Shown here piece after piece: positions 8,601 through 15,739 of a DNA stretch of 64,000 nucleotides. Origin of the DNA: Bacteroidales bacterium (GTDB taxonomy: Bacteria > Bacteroidota > Bacteroidia > Bacteroidales > JAADGE01); NCBI GenBank assembly GCA_021648725.1, contig JAKISF010000014.1, positions 1-64,000 of the forward strand, written 5' to 3'. The notes beneath the pieces were generated by a model. The model saw only the letters and a list, made by a program, of their open reading frames with translations. It was not told where the DNA came from and did not search any database. Both the position numbers and the translations under genes were made by a program. Each line of letters opens with the position of its first letter. Positions within the stretch are counted from its first letter, which is position 1.

Positions 8601-10001
8601 TATAGGAACTAAGATTATTAAGATTATTACTTGTCCGAAAACAGCAGAGCTCATCATTTTGCCGGCTCCTTCGGCTGTTATTTTGTCGTATAAGCTTTTG
8701 CGTTCCTCTTTGGGAGTGTTTTTAATTTTATCTCTGTTCAAGATTAGACTAAACATTATAAACTCAACCAGAATTACGGCTCCGTCAATGATTATACCGA
8801 AGTCTAATGCTCCGAGGCTCATTAGGTTAGCGTCAATTCCGAAAATATACATCAATGAGATAGTAAACAACAGAGCCAAAGGAATGATTGAGGCAATTAT
8901 CAATGCCGAACGAGCATCACCGAGCAATAACATAACTACAAAGATTACTATAATACTTCCGAGCAAAAGATTTTCAACTATTGTAAAACTTGTTTTTGCA
9001 AGCAATTCACTTCTGTCTAAAATTGGATTTATGTAAACACCTTCGGGCAATATTTTTTGAAGTTCATCTATTTTTTTATGAACTGCATTTATTACGTCCT
9101 GGGAATTTGCTCCTTTAAGCATCATAATTTGCCCCAAAACTTTTTCGCCTTCGCCGTTTGCTGTTATTGCCCCGAACCGATTGGCATAACCCGTTTTCAC
9201 TTCAGCAATATCTTTTATTAAAATAGGTTTCTTGCTGTTTTTTTTAACAACAATAAGTTTTATGTCTTCTATATCTTTAAGTAAGCCGTTTCCTCGAATA
9301 AAGAAGCTTCTGTTACCTTTTTCGATGTATGCACCGCCTGCAATGGAGTTGCTGTTCTCTAAGGCGTTAAAAACTTCGGCTAAACTGATGTTATAATTAA
9401 AGAGTTTTTGAGGATTAACGGAAACTTCGAATTGTTTCAGATATCCGCCCCAAGAATTAATTTCGACAACACCGGGAATACCTGACAAATTTCTTTTTAC
9501 TAACCAATCTTGGATAGTTCTGAGCTTCATTGCATCGTACTTGTCTTCGTAGCCGGGTTTTACATCCAAAGTATATTGATAAATTTCGCCTAAACCGGTT
9601 GTAATCGGCCCGAGAGTAGGCATTCCGAAATCTTCAGGGATATTTTCTTTTGCCGCTTTTATTTTTTCCTCTATAAGTTGACGTGGCAGATATGTTCCCA
9701 TAGATTCATCAAAAACAATAGTAACAACCGACAAACCAAATTTAGAAACCGACCTTATTTCTTGAACACCCGGTAAATTTGCCATTTCAAGTTCAATAGG
9801 GTATGTTATAAATTGCTCTATATCCTGTGTTGATAAATTGGTTGACACCGTAATTACCTGAACTTGATTATTTGTTATGTCGGGAACAGCTCCGACAGGT
9901 ATCCGTGACAGTGCAAAAATACCGAAAGCTGTGACCGTTGCCGTGAAAAGAAAAATAATTAACTTATACTTTATGCTGAAACTGATAATTGACTTTATCA
10001 T
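5661..10001 (-). CDS. czcA: CzcA-type heavy-metal RND pump fused to a TolC-type outer-membrane channel
   Basis: The 1446-residue protein joins two proteins that are usually separate. Residues 1 to about 1040 are a complete HME-RND proton/metal antiporter: N-terminal membrane helix, the DFGIIIDGAV motif with its proton-relay Asp residues near residue 400, two periplasmic loops, and a QPIEMRFNELITGVRADIA segment typical of CzcA (Zn/Co/Cd) rather than copper-specific CusA. Residue 1045 is a Met (codon ending at 6869) that starts a basic, hydrophobic, AQ-ending stretch exactly like a signal peptide. The last 400 residues are an outer-membrane efflux (OEP) domain with its coiled-coil repeats. The frame is continuous, so there is no frameshift. 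Comparable fusions are known in Bacteroidetes. A cleavage or internal start at residue 1045 could release the channel. Confidence 0.92.
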   Translation of the reverse strand: MIKSIISFSIKYKLIIFLFTATVTAFGIFALSRIPVGAVPDITNNQVQVITVSTNLSTQDIEQFITYPIELEMANLPGVQEIRSVSKFGLSVVTIVFDESMGTYLPRQLIEEKIKAAKENIPEDFGMPTLGPITTGLGEIYQYTLDVKPGYEDKYDAMKLRTIQDWLVKRNLSGIPGVVEINSWGGYLKQFEVSVNPQKLFNYNISLAEVFNALENSNSIAGGAYIEKGNRSFFIRGNGLLKDIEDIKLIVVKKNSKKPILIKDIAEVKTGYANRFGAITANGEGEKVLGQIMMLKGANSQDVINAVHKKIDELQKILPEGVYINPILDRSELLAKTSFTIVENLLLGSIIVIFVVMLLLGDARSALIIASIIPLALLFTISLMYIFGIDANLMSLGALDFGIIIDGAVILVEFIMFSLILNRDKIKNTPKEERKSLYDKITAEGAGKMMSSAVFGQVIILIILVPILSLTGVEGKMFRPMALTFSFAIIGAMIFGFTWLPVASSLFLKPKKLSKRNPSVILMNIITKSYKPVLKWSYSHKKIVLGAALASLIFTGIIFTRMGGEFIPTLDEGDFVIQPVLKTGTSLSETVKMMTEMEKELMAKFSEIDQIVCRIGAAEVPTDPMSMEETDMIIRLKPKNEWVNADTKEELADKIKETLSVFPGIEYEFTQPIEMRFNELITGVRADIAVKIYGEDLDYLNKKAIEIKKLIEEVQGAADIIIEKTAGLPQIGITYKTQKIARFGMNIKEINNTLTTAFAGNIAGSVFEGEKRFDLVLRYNNYFRKNIENIKNMPLRTSDGKLIRLSEVADVFYTYGPAKISRDNTHRRVVVSINVRNRDLQSVVEDIQVEIDKNLKLKAGYYVTYGGQFENLQNATRRLFIVVPIALLLIFIFLHFAFKSIKDVLLIYTAVPLSAVGGVTFLWIRGMPFSVSAGIGFIALFGIAVLNGIVLLEHFKELKKEGKYTIRELIFKGTQDRLRAVLLTASAAALGFLPMAISSSAGAEVQRPLATVVIGGLVTSTLLTMIALPLLYAIFEEPEKLKKKMKFKKLFFFIGIFLLVPATLQAQTSKKQITLEKAVEIALKNNPEIKQSKLTVDRENALIRSAFDIEKTDIYYEFDENNIAENNHPLNIFGVEQSFKFPTIYISEKKSQKIRKEIAETKYDIKIMKVKKDISLLYYKIIYLQNSKKLILKIDSLYKDFITASELRYRTGETNSLSYLNAKAKADMLKIRKENIEKDIETTYDRIKTLLQTDFDFSFPDIDLIPPESNFVISDSNIYIKLFDKNSELKKSVIKTEKSNFLPSVTIGLFNGNNTYPGAENYIGYQAGISVPLFFGAQKSKLKAAKINLNISLEEKQIVKIKVENKISLLKAEISKLRSKIDYYENVGKKLSSEILKSAQMSYENGDIDYFKFIFSVENALNIKYEYLKNLKEYSDAVLELNYLTF

Positions 10002-10065
10002 TAGAGTTTTAAAAAAGAGTTCTTAGATTAAAATATGTAATAGATAATAATTTGCAAATAAATTT

Positions 10066-10097
10066 AATCAGGGAAGTTGAATTATGCTTCCCTGATT
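10066..10097 (-). terminator. Terminator of the peroxide-defence operon
   Basis: A perfect 11-bp inverted repeat, AATCAGGGAAG and CTTCCCTGATT, with a 10-nt loop lies 23 bp after the rubrerythrin stop. On the minus strand it is followed by AAATTTATTTG, a moderately T-rich run. It separates this operon from the efflux operon on the same strand. Confidence 0.65.
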
Positions 10098-10119
10098 CAT
10101 AATCTTTTAAATTTAATTA

Positions 10120-10695
10120 TTAATAATTTGTTTCTTTAATTTCAAAATAAGATTGCGGGTGCAAACATGCAGGACACAGTTTCGGAGCTTTTTCGCCTTC
10201 GTGTACATAACCGCAGTTTCTGCATTTCCAATAAATTTTATTGTTTCTTTCAAATACTTTTCCTGCTTCCAGGTTATTGTATAGTGTTCTGTATCTTTCT
10301 TCGTGTTCTTTTTCAACTTTTGCAATCATTCTGAAAGCCACGGCAACTTCTTTGAAACCTTCTTCATCTGCTATTTTTGCAAATTCGGGGTAAAGTTCTG
10401 TCCATTCTTCATTTTCGCCGTCTGCTGCTGCTTTTAAATTTTCTAATGTAGTTCCTATTTTTCCTGCAGGATACATTGCCGTAATTTCAACAGCACCGCC
10501 TTCCAAAAATTTAAAAAAGCGTTTTGCATGTGCTTTTTCATTTATTGCGGTTTCATCAAATAAAGCTGCAATTTGTTCCAAACCTTCCTTTTTTGCTTGT
10601 TTTGCAAAATAATCGTAACGCATTCTAGCTTGCGATTCTCCGGCAAATGCTTTTAATAAATTTTGTTCTGTTTTTGTTCCTTTAATACTGTTCAT
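10120..10695 (-). CDS. rbr: Rubrerythrin
   Basis: Rubrerythrin reduces hydrogen peroxide in the cytoplasm of anaerobes, using electrons passed through rubredoxin-type iron. The first 140 residues form a ferritin-like four-helix domain with the iron-binding glutamates ([29 protein letters not shown]). The last 40 residues form a rubredoxin domain with CRNCG and CPAC. Length (191) and domain order match classic rubrerythrins. It is the third gene of the perR operon, 30 bp after the flavoprotein-rubredoxin, its likely electron donor or partner. Confidence 0.96.
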   Translation of the reverse strand: MNSIKGTKTEQNLLKAFAGESQARMRYDYFAKQAKKEGLEQIAALFDETAINEKAHAKRFFKFLEGGAVEITAMYPAGKIGTTLENLKAAADGENEEWTELYPEFAKIADEEGFKEVAVAFRMIAKVEKEHEERYRTLYNNLEAGKVFERNNKIYWKCRNCGYVHEGEKAPKLCPACLHPQSYFEIKETNY

Positions 10696-10725
10696 AATGA
10701 TTAATTTTTAATTAATAAGATTTGT

Positions 10726-11385
10726 TTATATTTCAGAAAATTCCTCTTTACCTACTCCGCAGGTCGGACAAGTCCAGTTGTCGGGTAAGTCTTCGAATTT
10801 TATTTTTTCGATATTATTGTCGTATATATGCCCGCATACATTGCATTTATAAATTTTACCTTCGGATTTTTGTTTTTTTTCTTTTTTGATATACGAAGGT
10901 GCATTTTTTGGTGTAAAGCCTTTTTTTATTTTTCTGTAATAATCATAGGTTAAAGGTTGTCCTTCGGCAATCAGTTGAGCATCAACCAACTCGCCTATAA
11001 ATAATATGTGTGTTCCCAGATTAATTTCATCGGTTAATTTGAATTCCATGTATGCAATACTGTCATTGATAACAATCGGAACACTTGTTTTTCCGAATCT
11101 GACATCAAAATTTTCAAATTTATTGATTTTTCTTCCGGTTCTAAAACCGAAATTACCAATTGTTTCGGCTTTTGCATTTTGATTTAAAATTGAAACCGAA
11201 AATGTTTTAAACTTTTTAATAAACTCGCTTGTAAAATTTTTCTTATTACAACTTACTGCAAACAATGGCGGTTCGGAGGTAATTTGAAAAACGGTATTGG
11301 CAATATAAGCATTGCCCTCTTTTTTACTTCCTGAACTTACAATGTAAAGCCCGTAAGAAATATTATATAATGCTTCAACATTCAT
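10726..11385 (-). CDS. Flavin reductase-like protein fused to rubredoxin (high-molecular-weight rubredoxin)
   Basis: Residues 1 to about 155 form a flavin-reductase (FMN-binding split-barrel) domain (LYNISYGLYIVSSG, GNAYIANTVFQIT, PPLFAVSCNKKNFT). After a Lys-rich linker, residues 170-219 are a rubredoxin with the CNVCGHIYD and CPTCGVGKEEF iron ligands. This is the arrangement of clostridial Hrb, an NAD(P)H-oxidising electron carrier that delivers electrons to flavodiiron proteins or rubrerythrin. Its place between perR and rubrerythrin (12 and 30 bp gaps) supports a role in peroxide or oxygen reduction. Confidence 0.93.
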   Translation of the reverse strand: MNVEALYNISYGLYIVSSGSKKEGNAYIANTVFQITSEPPLFAVSCNKKNFTSEFIKKFKTFSVSILNQNAKAETIGNFGFRTGRKINKFENFDVRFGKTSVPIVINDSIAYMEFKLTDEINLGTHILFIGELVDAQLIAEGQPLTYDYYRKIKKGFTPKNAPSYIKKEKKQKSEGKIYKCNVCGHIYDNNIEKIKFEDLPDNWTCPTCGVGKEEFSEI

Positions 11386-11397
11386 ATTTTTTTAAAT

Positions 11398-11817
11398 TTA
11401 AGAGTTTTTTATTATGCATTCTTTACAAATTCCTTTTATCATAACATCTGTTTTGTTTAAAACAAAATCATCCAAACCGGAAAATTTTAAATCGTTGTAA
11501 TTGTAGTCAAAGTCGAAAATTTTACCGCAACTTTCACACTTAAAATGACCGTGAATATGTTTTTGTGCATCATATCTTATTTCACTTTCTTCGATATTCA
11601 CATTTATAATAAGATTCCGGTTTTCAAATAGTTTTAATGTGTTATAAACGGTTGTTTTTGATAATGTAGGAATTTCTTTTGATAATTTCTTATAAATAAT
11701 GTCAACCGTAGGATGAATATTATTGTTTACTAAAAACTCATATATTTTCATTCTTTGATACGACGGTTTTATACCTGCTTTAAGTAATTCATTATTTATA
11801 TTTTGTACTCTCTCCAT
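11398..11817 (-). CDS. perR: Peroxide-responsive repressor PerR (Fur family)
   Basis: This 139-residue Fur-family repressor has an N-terminal winged helix (PTLSKTTVYNTLKLF recognition segment) and a C-terminal metal-binding dimer domain. The structural zinc pairs CESC and CKEC are present. The peroxide-sensing ligands of Bacillus PerR also seem to be present: His35 (NIHPTVD), the Asp of IRYDAQ, the two His of HIHGHF, and an Asp in CGKIFDFD where Fur usually has Glu. In PerR, iron-catalysed oxidation of these His residues releases the repressor. It heads the perR, rubredoxin, rubrerythrin operon and has a perfect Per-type palindrome just before its start, so it should repress itself and the two enzymes. 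Confidence 0.9.
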   Translation of the reverse strand: MERVQNINNELLKAGIKPSYQRMKIYEFLVNNNIHPTVDIIYKKLSKEIPTLSKTTVYNTLKLFENRNLIINVNIEESEIRYDAQKHIHGHFKCESCGKIFDFDYNYNDLKFSGLDDFVLNKTDVMIKGICKECIIKNS

Positions 11818-11819
11818 AT

Positions 11820-11834
11820 TTGTAATTATTACAA
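11820..11834 (-). promoter_or_regulatory. Per box, predicted PerR operator
   Basis: TTGTAATTATTACAA is a perfect 7-1-7 palindrome. It matches the Bacillus Per-box consensus TTATAATnATTATAA at 13 of the 14 defined... positions except one base change in each arm (A to G and T to C). It ends two bases before the perR ATG and lies downstream of the predicted promoter, a position where bound repressor would block transcription of the whole operon. Confidence 0.82.
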
Positions 11835-11848
11835 CTCTAAAAACGTTA

Positions 11849-11879
11849 CAAATTTACAATAAATAATTTAATAATGCAA
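11849..11879 (-). promoter_or_regulatory. Promoter of the perR operon (Bacteroidetes type)
   Basis: On the minus strand TTG (11877-11879) is followed by 20 bases and TAAATTTG (11849-11856). This fits the Bacteroidetes sigma consensus, TTTG near -33 and TAnnTTTG near -7. The start of transcription would fall near 11842, so the Per box would lie in the first bases of the transcript. Confidence 0.7.
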
Positions 11880-11956
11880 GAAAGTCCGGAATATCTTTTA
11901 TGTTACAATAGATGTGTCTAAATGTCAGGCAAATAGGAGTTGTGTGAGGTTTTGGA

Positions 11957-12715
11957 TTATAACTCTACAACTTCCGATATCTTTTGCCTTGAAGTTAATT
12001 TTATATCGTATTTACCGTTAAGCCCGGAAAAAACCTCCGATACAGTTTCATGAGTGTTATTTGCCGCTGAAATATGTGACAATAAAATTGCTTTCAATTT
12101 GGGAGATGCATAATTTTTAACCAATTCCAAAGCTTGAATATTAGACAAATGTCCATCATAAGAACTTACTCTTTGTTTTAAATGATATGGATATAATCCG
12201 TTTTGCAGCATATCTTCGTCATAATTTGATTCAAGAAAAACTGCATCGCATTTTGAGAATTCGGTTTGTAAAATTTCGTCAACTTTCCCTATATCGGTCA
12301 TTACTCCGATGTTTTTATTATCAATTTCTATTCTGAAACTGCACGGATCTATTGCATCATGATTTTTTTTAAAAGAATATACTTTTATGTTACCAATAAT
12401 ATGAGGTGTACCTGGTTCAAAAAATATGAAATTTTGTGCTTTGTTTTTATTATAGCTTTTATGAAATGTTTTTTTTGTGTAATAAACAGGTATTCCGAGT
12501 TTATTACTTGTTGAGCGTGCACCTTGGATATGGTCTGTGTGCTCATGACTTATAAAAATTGCTTTTATTTTATTCTTATCTAAACCGGCATCATCAAGCC
12601 TTTCAATCAACCTCTTATAATAAATACCGGCATCTATTAGTACTGCGTTTTCTTCGTTCCCGATATAATAACAATTTCCGTTGCTTCCGGAAGCTAATGC
12701 ACAAATTTCAATCAT
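11957..12715 (-). CDS. MBL-fold metallo-hydrolase, YycJ/VicX-like
   Basis: The protein has the metallo-beta-lactamase signature SHEHTDH (zinc site) near residue 60, the start motif ICALASGSNGNCYYI, and later Asp and His ligands (MTDIG, SHISAAN). This resembles YycJ/VicX, single-domain MBL exonuclease-like enzymes linked to DNA or cell-wall processes; the true substrate is unproven. I start it at the ATG at 12715, where the family motif begins. An upstream in-frame start at 12763 would add 16 residues that do not fit. It is divergent from the ppiD-like gene. Confidence 0.86.
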   Translation of the reverse strand: MIEICALASGSNGNCYYIGNEENAVLIDAGIYYKRLIERLDDAGLDKNKIKAIFISHEHTDHIQGARSTSNKLGIPVYYTKKTFHKSYNKNKAQNFIFFEPGTPHIIGNIKVYSFKKNHDAIDPCSFRIEIDNKNIGVMTDIGKVDEILQTEFSKCDAVFLESNYDEDMLQNGLYPYHLKQRVSSYDGHLSNIQALELVKNYASPKLKAILLSHISAANNTHETVSEVFSGLNGKYDIKLTSRQKISEVVEL

Positions 12716-12804
12716 ATTTTTAATTTGTTGCAAAGAAATATATTCTATTTGAAAATGTTGCATATTATTTCAAATATTAAAATTCATTATAATAAGTTTT
12801 TTTA

Positions 12805-12812
12805 TATATTTG
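12805..12812 (+). promoter_or_regulatory. Candidate -7 box of the ppiD-like gene
   Basis: TATATTTG fits TAnnTTTG and lies 43 bp before the chosen ATG at 12855. No TTG is found at the right distance upstream. The last three bases (TTG) could be misread as a start codon, which would wrongly lengthen the protein by 15 residues. Confidence 0.45.
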
Positions 12813-12854
12813 CAAACTCAAAATTTTGAACTAAAAAAAATTAATCATTCAAAA

Positions 12855-14954
12855 ATGGCAACATTACAGAAAATCAGAAACAAAGGACCATTAATTGCTA
12901 TAGTTATAGGTATTGCATTATTAGCGTTTTTATTAGGGGATGTAAATAAAATATTTTCATCGGGAAACGACATGAGTATTGCCGAAATAAACGGAACTGA
13001 GGTATCTCTTCAAGAGTATCAAGCCAGATATAATAACTACGAACAAGGTTTAAAATTATTAACAGGACAAACCTCTTTAACTACCGAAAATCAAAAATAT
13101 GTTGAAAGTCAAGTATGGGATAAAATCGTAAAAAATTATGCTTTATCAGATACTTATGAAGAACTCGGTATTGATGTCAGCGGTATGGAACTGGCAAAAA
13201 TTATAAGCGGTGAAAATATTCAAAACGGTCTTGATCCTTTAACAAGACAAGTTTTTTCTGACCAAAACGGTAATTTTAACGCACAAAATGCTGTCAACTT
13301 CTTTTCAAATGCAAGTGAAACAGAAGACGGAGCCGGTGTTGCAAGATTCTTAGAGGAAGAAATGAAAGACAACCGAAAATATACAAAATATATGTCCCTT
13401 ATTTCAAAAGGTATTAATATTACAGGTTTTGAAGCTAAACAATTATACAGAGAACGTACTGAACTTGTTGATTTTGATTATGCAGTTAAAAGATATAATA
13501 CAGTTGCCGACAGCACCATAAATGTAAGTGATACAGAACTTGAGGCATATTATAAAGAACATAAAGAAGAATACGAACAAGAACATACCAGAGACATTGC
13601 TTATATAACATTCAATGTTGTTCCTTCCGAAGAAGATAAAAAAGTAACAAGAGAAGAACTTGAGTATTATAAAAATGAGTTCGCAGAAATAAGCATAGAT
13701 TCAACGCAAGAAGAATTAATTAATTATGTTAATGCAAACTCTGAAACTAAATTTTCATACCCACATTTATCATTTGAAGAACTGAATGATTCCGCACTAT
13801 TTTATGCAAGTTCCGATACAGTTTTCGGTCTTGTGTTTGAGAATGGTGCTTATACCATGAAAAGAGTTTTCGACAGGGTAAATACACCCGACTCAATAGA
13901 AGCACGACATATATTAATTCAAGTTGACGGACAAGTTATTAAAGATATTGACAGAGCAAAAGAAATAGCCGACAGTTTGATGACTTTAATAAAAAGCGGT
14001 TCTGATTTTGCCCAAATTGCAAAAGATAATTCTGCTTATCAAGTTTCTGCACAAAAAGGCGGCGATTTAGGTATGTTTACGGAAGATATGATTCTTAATC
14101 AGTTAGGTTTAGAATTCAGCGACGAAGTTTTTAAGTCTAAAGTAGGAGAACTTAAAATTATTGAAACAGGGTACGGAGTTCATATTACAGAAATAACAGG
14201 ACTGGGTGGAGACAAAAAGGAAAGAGTAAGATTAGCAGTTGTTTCACAAATTGTAAGACCCGGAAATAATACCGTAAGTGACGCATTTTCAACAGCGAGA
14301 GATTTTTCGGTAAATTCTGATAACAACATCGAAAAATTTGATGAGCTTGTTGAAAAAAACGGATATATTAAACGTATTTTAAATGATGTAAATTATGAAA
14401 CTGAAGTTATTGCAGGAATTGAGAATCCAAGCTCTATTATAAACTGGATATTCAAAGACGATACAGAAAAAGAATCTGTATCTCAGGCTTTTCAAGACGG
14501 AGATATGTTTATTGTAGCAATTGTTACAGAAATAAGAGAAGAGGGAATTGCTCCTTTAGAACAAATTAAAGATGAAATTACGGCTAAAGTTGTTAAAGAG
14601 AAAAAAGCGGAACAATTTGTAAAAGAAATGACAGGAGAAACAAATCTTGTTAAAACAGCAAAGAACATTAGTTTTTCTTCTGCCAGATTAAATGATGACG
14701 GAATTGAATATAAAGTAATTGCGACAGCAGTTTATTCTGAGAAAGACAAAGTTACAAATCCAATTATCGGAGAAAACGGAGTTTATGTTTTAAAAGTAGT
14801 TTCAAAAACAGGTATTGAAAACCTTGATGAAATCGATGTTACAAACGATAAATTAAACTCTCAAAGAAGAATTGATTTCAGAATTTCTCGTGAAGCTTTT
14901 GAAGCAATAAAAGAAGCTGCTGAACTTACAGATAATAGATATAAATTTATATAA
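12855..14954 (+). CDS. ppiD: PpiD-like membrane-anchored peptidyl-prolyl isomerase/foldase
   Basis: The protein should help fold envelope proteins leaving the Sec translocon. From the ATG at 12855 it has a short cytoplasmic start (MATLQKIRNKGPL), one membrane helix (IAIVIGIALLAFLLGD), a SurA/PpiD-type N-terminal chaperone region (residues 40-220), and a parvulin domain (about 340-450) with EARHILIQ and KGGDLGMF, followed by a second weaker PPIase-like segment and a C-terminal helix region. The 699-residue length is normal for Bacteroidetes PpiD-like proteins. It ends at a strong bidirectional terminator facing the rhomboid gene. Confidence 0.9.
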   Translation: MATLQKIRNKGPLIAIVIGIALLAFLLGDVNKIFSSGNDMSIAEINGTEVSLQEYQARYNNYEQGLKLLTGQTSLTTENQKYVESQVWDKIVKNYALSDTYEELGIDVSGMELAKIISGENIQNGLDPLTRQVFSDQNGNFNAQNAVNFFSNASETEDGAGVARFLEEEMKDNRKYTKYMSLISKGINITGFEAKQLYRERTELVDFDYAVKRYNTVADSTINVSDTELEAYYKEHKEEYEQEHTRDIAYITFNVVPSEEDKKVTREELEYYKNEFAEISIDSTQEELINYVNANSETKFSYPHLSFEELNDSALFYASSDTVFGLVFENGAYTMKRVFDRVNTPDSIEARHILIQVDGQVIKDIDRAKEIADSLMTLIKSGSDFAQIAKDNSAYQVSAQKGGDLGMFTEDMILNQLGLEFSDEVFKSKVGELKIIETGYGVHITEITGLGGDKKERVRLAVVSQIVRPGNNTVSDAFSTARDFSVNSDNNIEKFDELVEKNGYIKRILNDVNYETEVIAGIENPSSIINWIFKDDTEKESVSQAFQDGDMFIVAIVTEIREEGIAPLEQIKDEITAKVVKEKKAEQFVKEMTGETNLVKTAKNISFSSARLNDDGIEYKVIATAVYSEKDKVTNPIIGENGVYVLKVVSKTGIENLDEIDVTNDKLNSQRRIDFRISREAFEAIKEAAELTDNRYKFI

Positions 14955-14968
14955 ATATAATTTATGAT

Positions 14969-15003
14969 AAAAAAAGAGATGTTAAAAAAACATCTCTTTT
15001 TTT
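14969..15003. terminator. Bidirectional terminator between ppiD and the rhomboid gene
   Basis: A 14-bp stem (AAAAAAAGAGATGT with ACATCTCTTTTTTT) with a 7-nt A-rich loop sits in the convergent gap. Its A and T runs give a T-tract on either strand. The far end overlaps the last base pairs before the rhomboid stop. Confidence 0.85.
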
Positions 15004-15682
15004 ATTCCTCATCTTCCTTTTTTATATGATACTTAACTTCCGAATAATAATCATCACTAAGGTCTGGGGCAGAAAACTCAGATAAATCATCATTTGTTTC
15101 AGGCTCAACAATATATTCTTCAGGTATTTTTTTAGCAAAGGCTAATGTTAAAATAAAGCCTGTTACCGCACCGAACAAATGTCCTTCCCAAGAAATCTCC
15201 GGTTTAATGGGTAAGATTCCCCAAACCATGCTTCCGTATATAAAAACAACGATTAAAGAAACGGCACTTAAAGCACGGTTTTTATGAATAATCCCTGAAA
15301 AAAAGAGAAAAGATGCAAGTCCGTATATAATCCCGCTTGCTCCTATATGATATGCTGAGCGTGCAGCTAACCACACCCAAAATCCGGAGAAAAAATAAAT
15401 TAAAAGAAAAACTTTAAGAGCATATTCTCTGTAAAAATAAAACAACGCTGTTCCGAGAAATAAAAAAGGAAAAGTATTTGAAAACAAATGGTCAAAATCT
15501 CCGTGAATAAAAGGTGCAAACAATATACCCGTTAAATTTTCAAATTTTAACGGAAATATGCCGTATTTATACAAATGTAAATTCAACGAATATTCAATTA
15601 TTTTAACACTCCACATAATAAGTAAGAAAAATACCGGAAGTATTAAGCTGAATCTTAATCTTTTTTTCTCGCTTTTATTCAT
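15002..15682 (-). CDS. Rhomboid family intramembrane serine protease
   Basis: A 226-residue membrane protein with about six helices. The catalytic Ser lies in GASG (AYHIGASGIIYG, near residue 117) and the catalytic His in WEGHLFGAVTG (near residue 170); the HxxxxHLFSN-like segment (GDFDHLFSNTFPF) is the usual rhomboid helix-2 motif. It should cut single-span membrane proteins within the bilayer. The last 40 residues are a soluble, acidic tail (EEYIVEPETNDDL). It has its own promoter and points away from tgt. Confidence 0.92.
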   Translation of the reverse strand: MNKSEKKRLRFSLILPVFFLLIMWSVKIIEYSLNLHLYKYGIFPLKFENLTGILFAPFIHGDFDHLFSNTFPFLFLGTALFYFYREYALKVFLLIYFFSGFWVWLAARSAYHIGASGIIYGLASFLFFSGIIHKNRALSAVSLIVVFIYGSMVWGILPIKPEISWEGHLFGAVTGFILTLAFAKKIPEEYIVEPETNDDLSEFSAPDLSDDYYSEVKYHIKKEDEE

Positions 15683-15698
15683 TAATTTTACCTTTATG

Positions 15699-15729
15699 CA
15701 AAAATATTAATAATCCAAGTTGAAAACAA
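15699..15729 (-). promoter_or_regulatory. Promoter of the rhomboid gene
   Basis: On the minus strand TTG (15727-15729), a 20-base spacer and TATTTTTG (15699-15706) fit the Bacteroidetes promoter pattern. The -7 box lies 16 bp before the ATG, which implies a very short leader. Confidence 0.6.
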
Positions 15730-15739
15730 CAATTATAAT

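Noticed and set aside
8524-9036. 170-residue frame on the plus strand
   Set aside because: Lies wholly antisense to the CzcA pump gene, whose translation is unmistakable.
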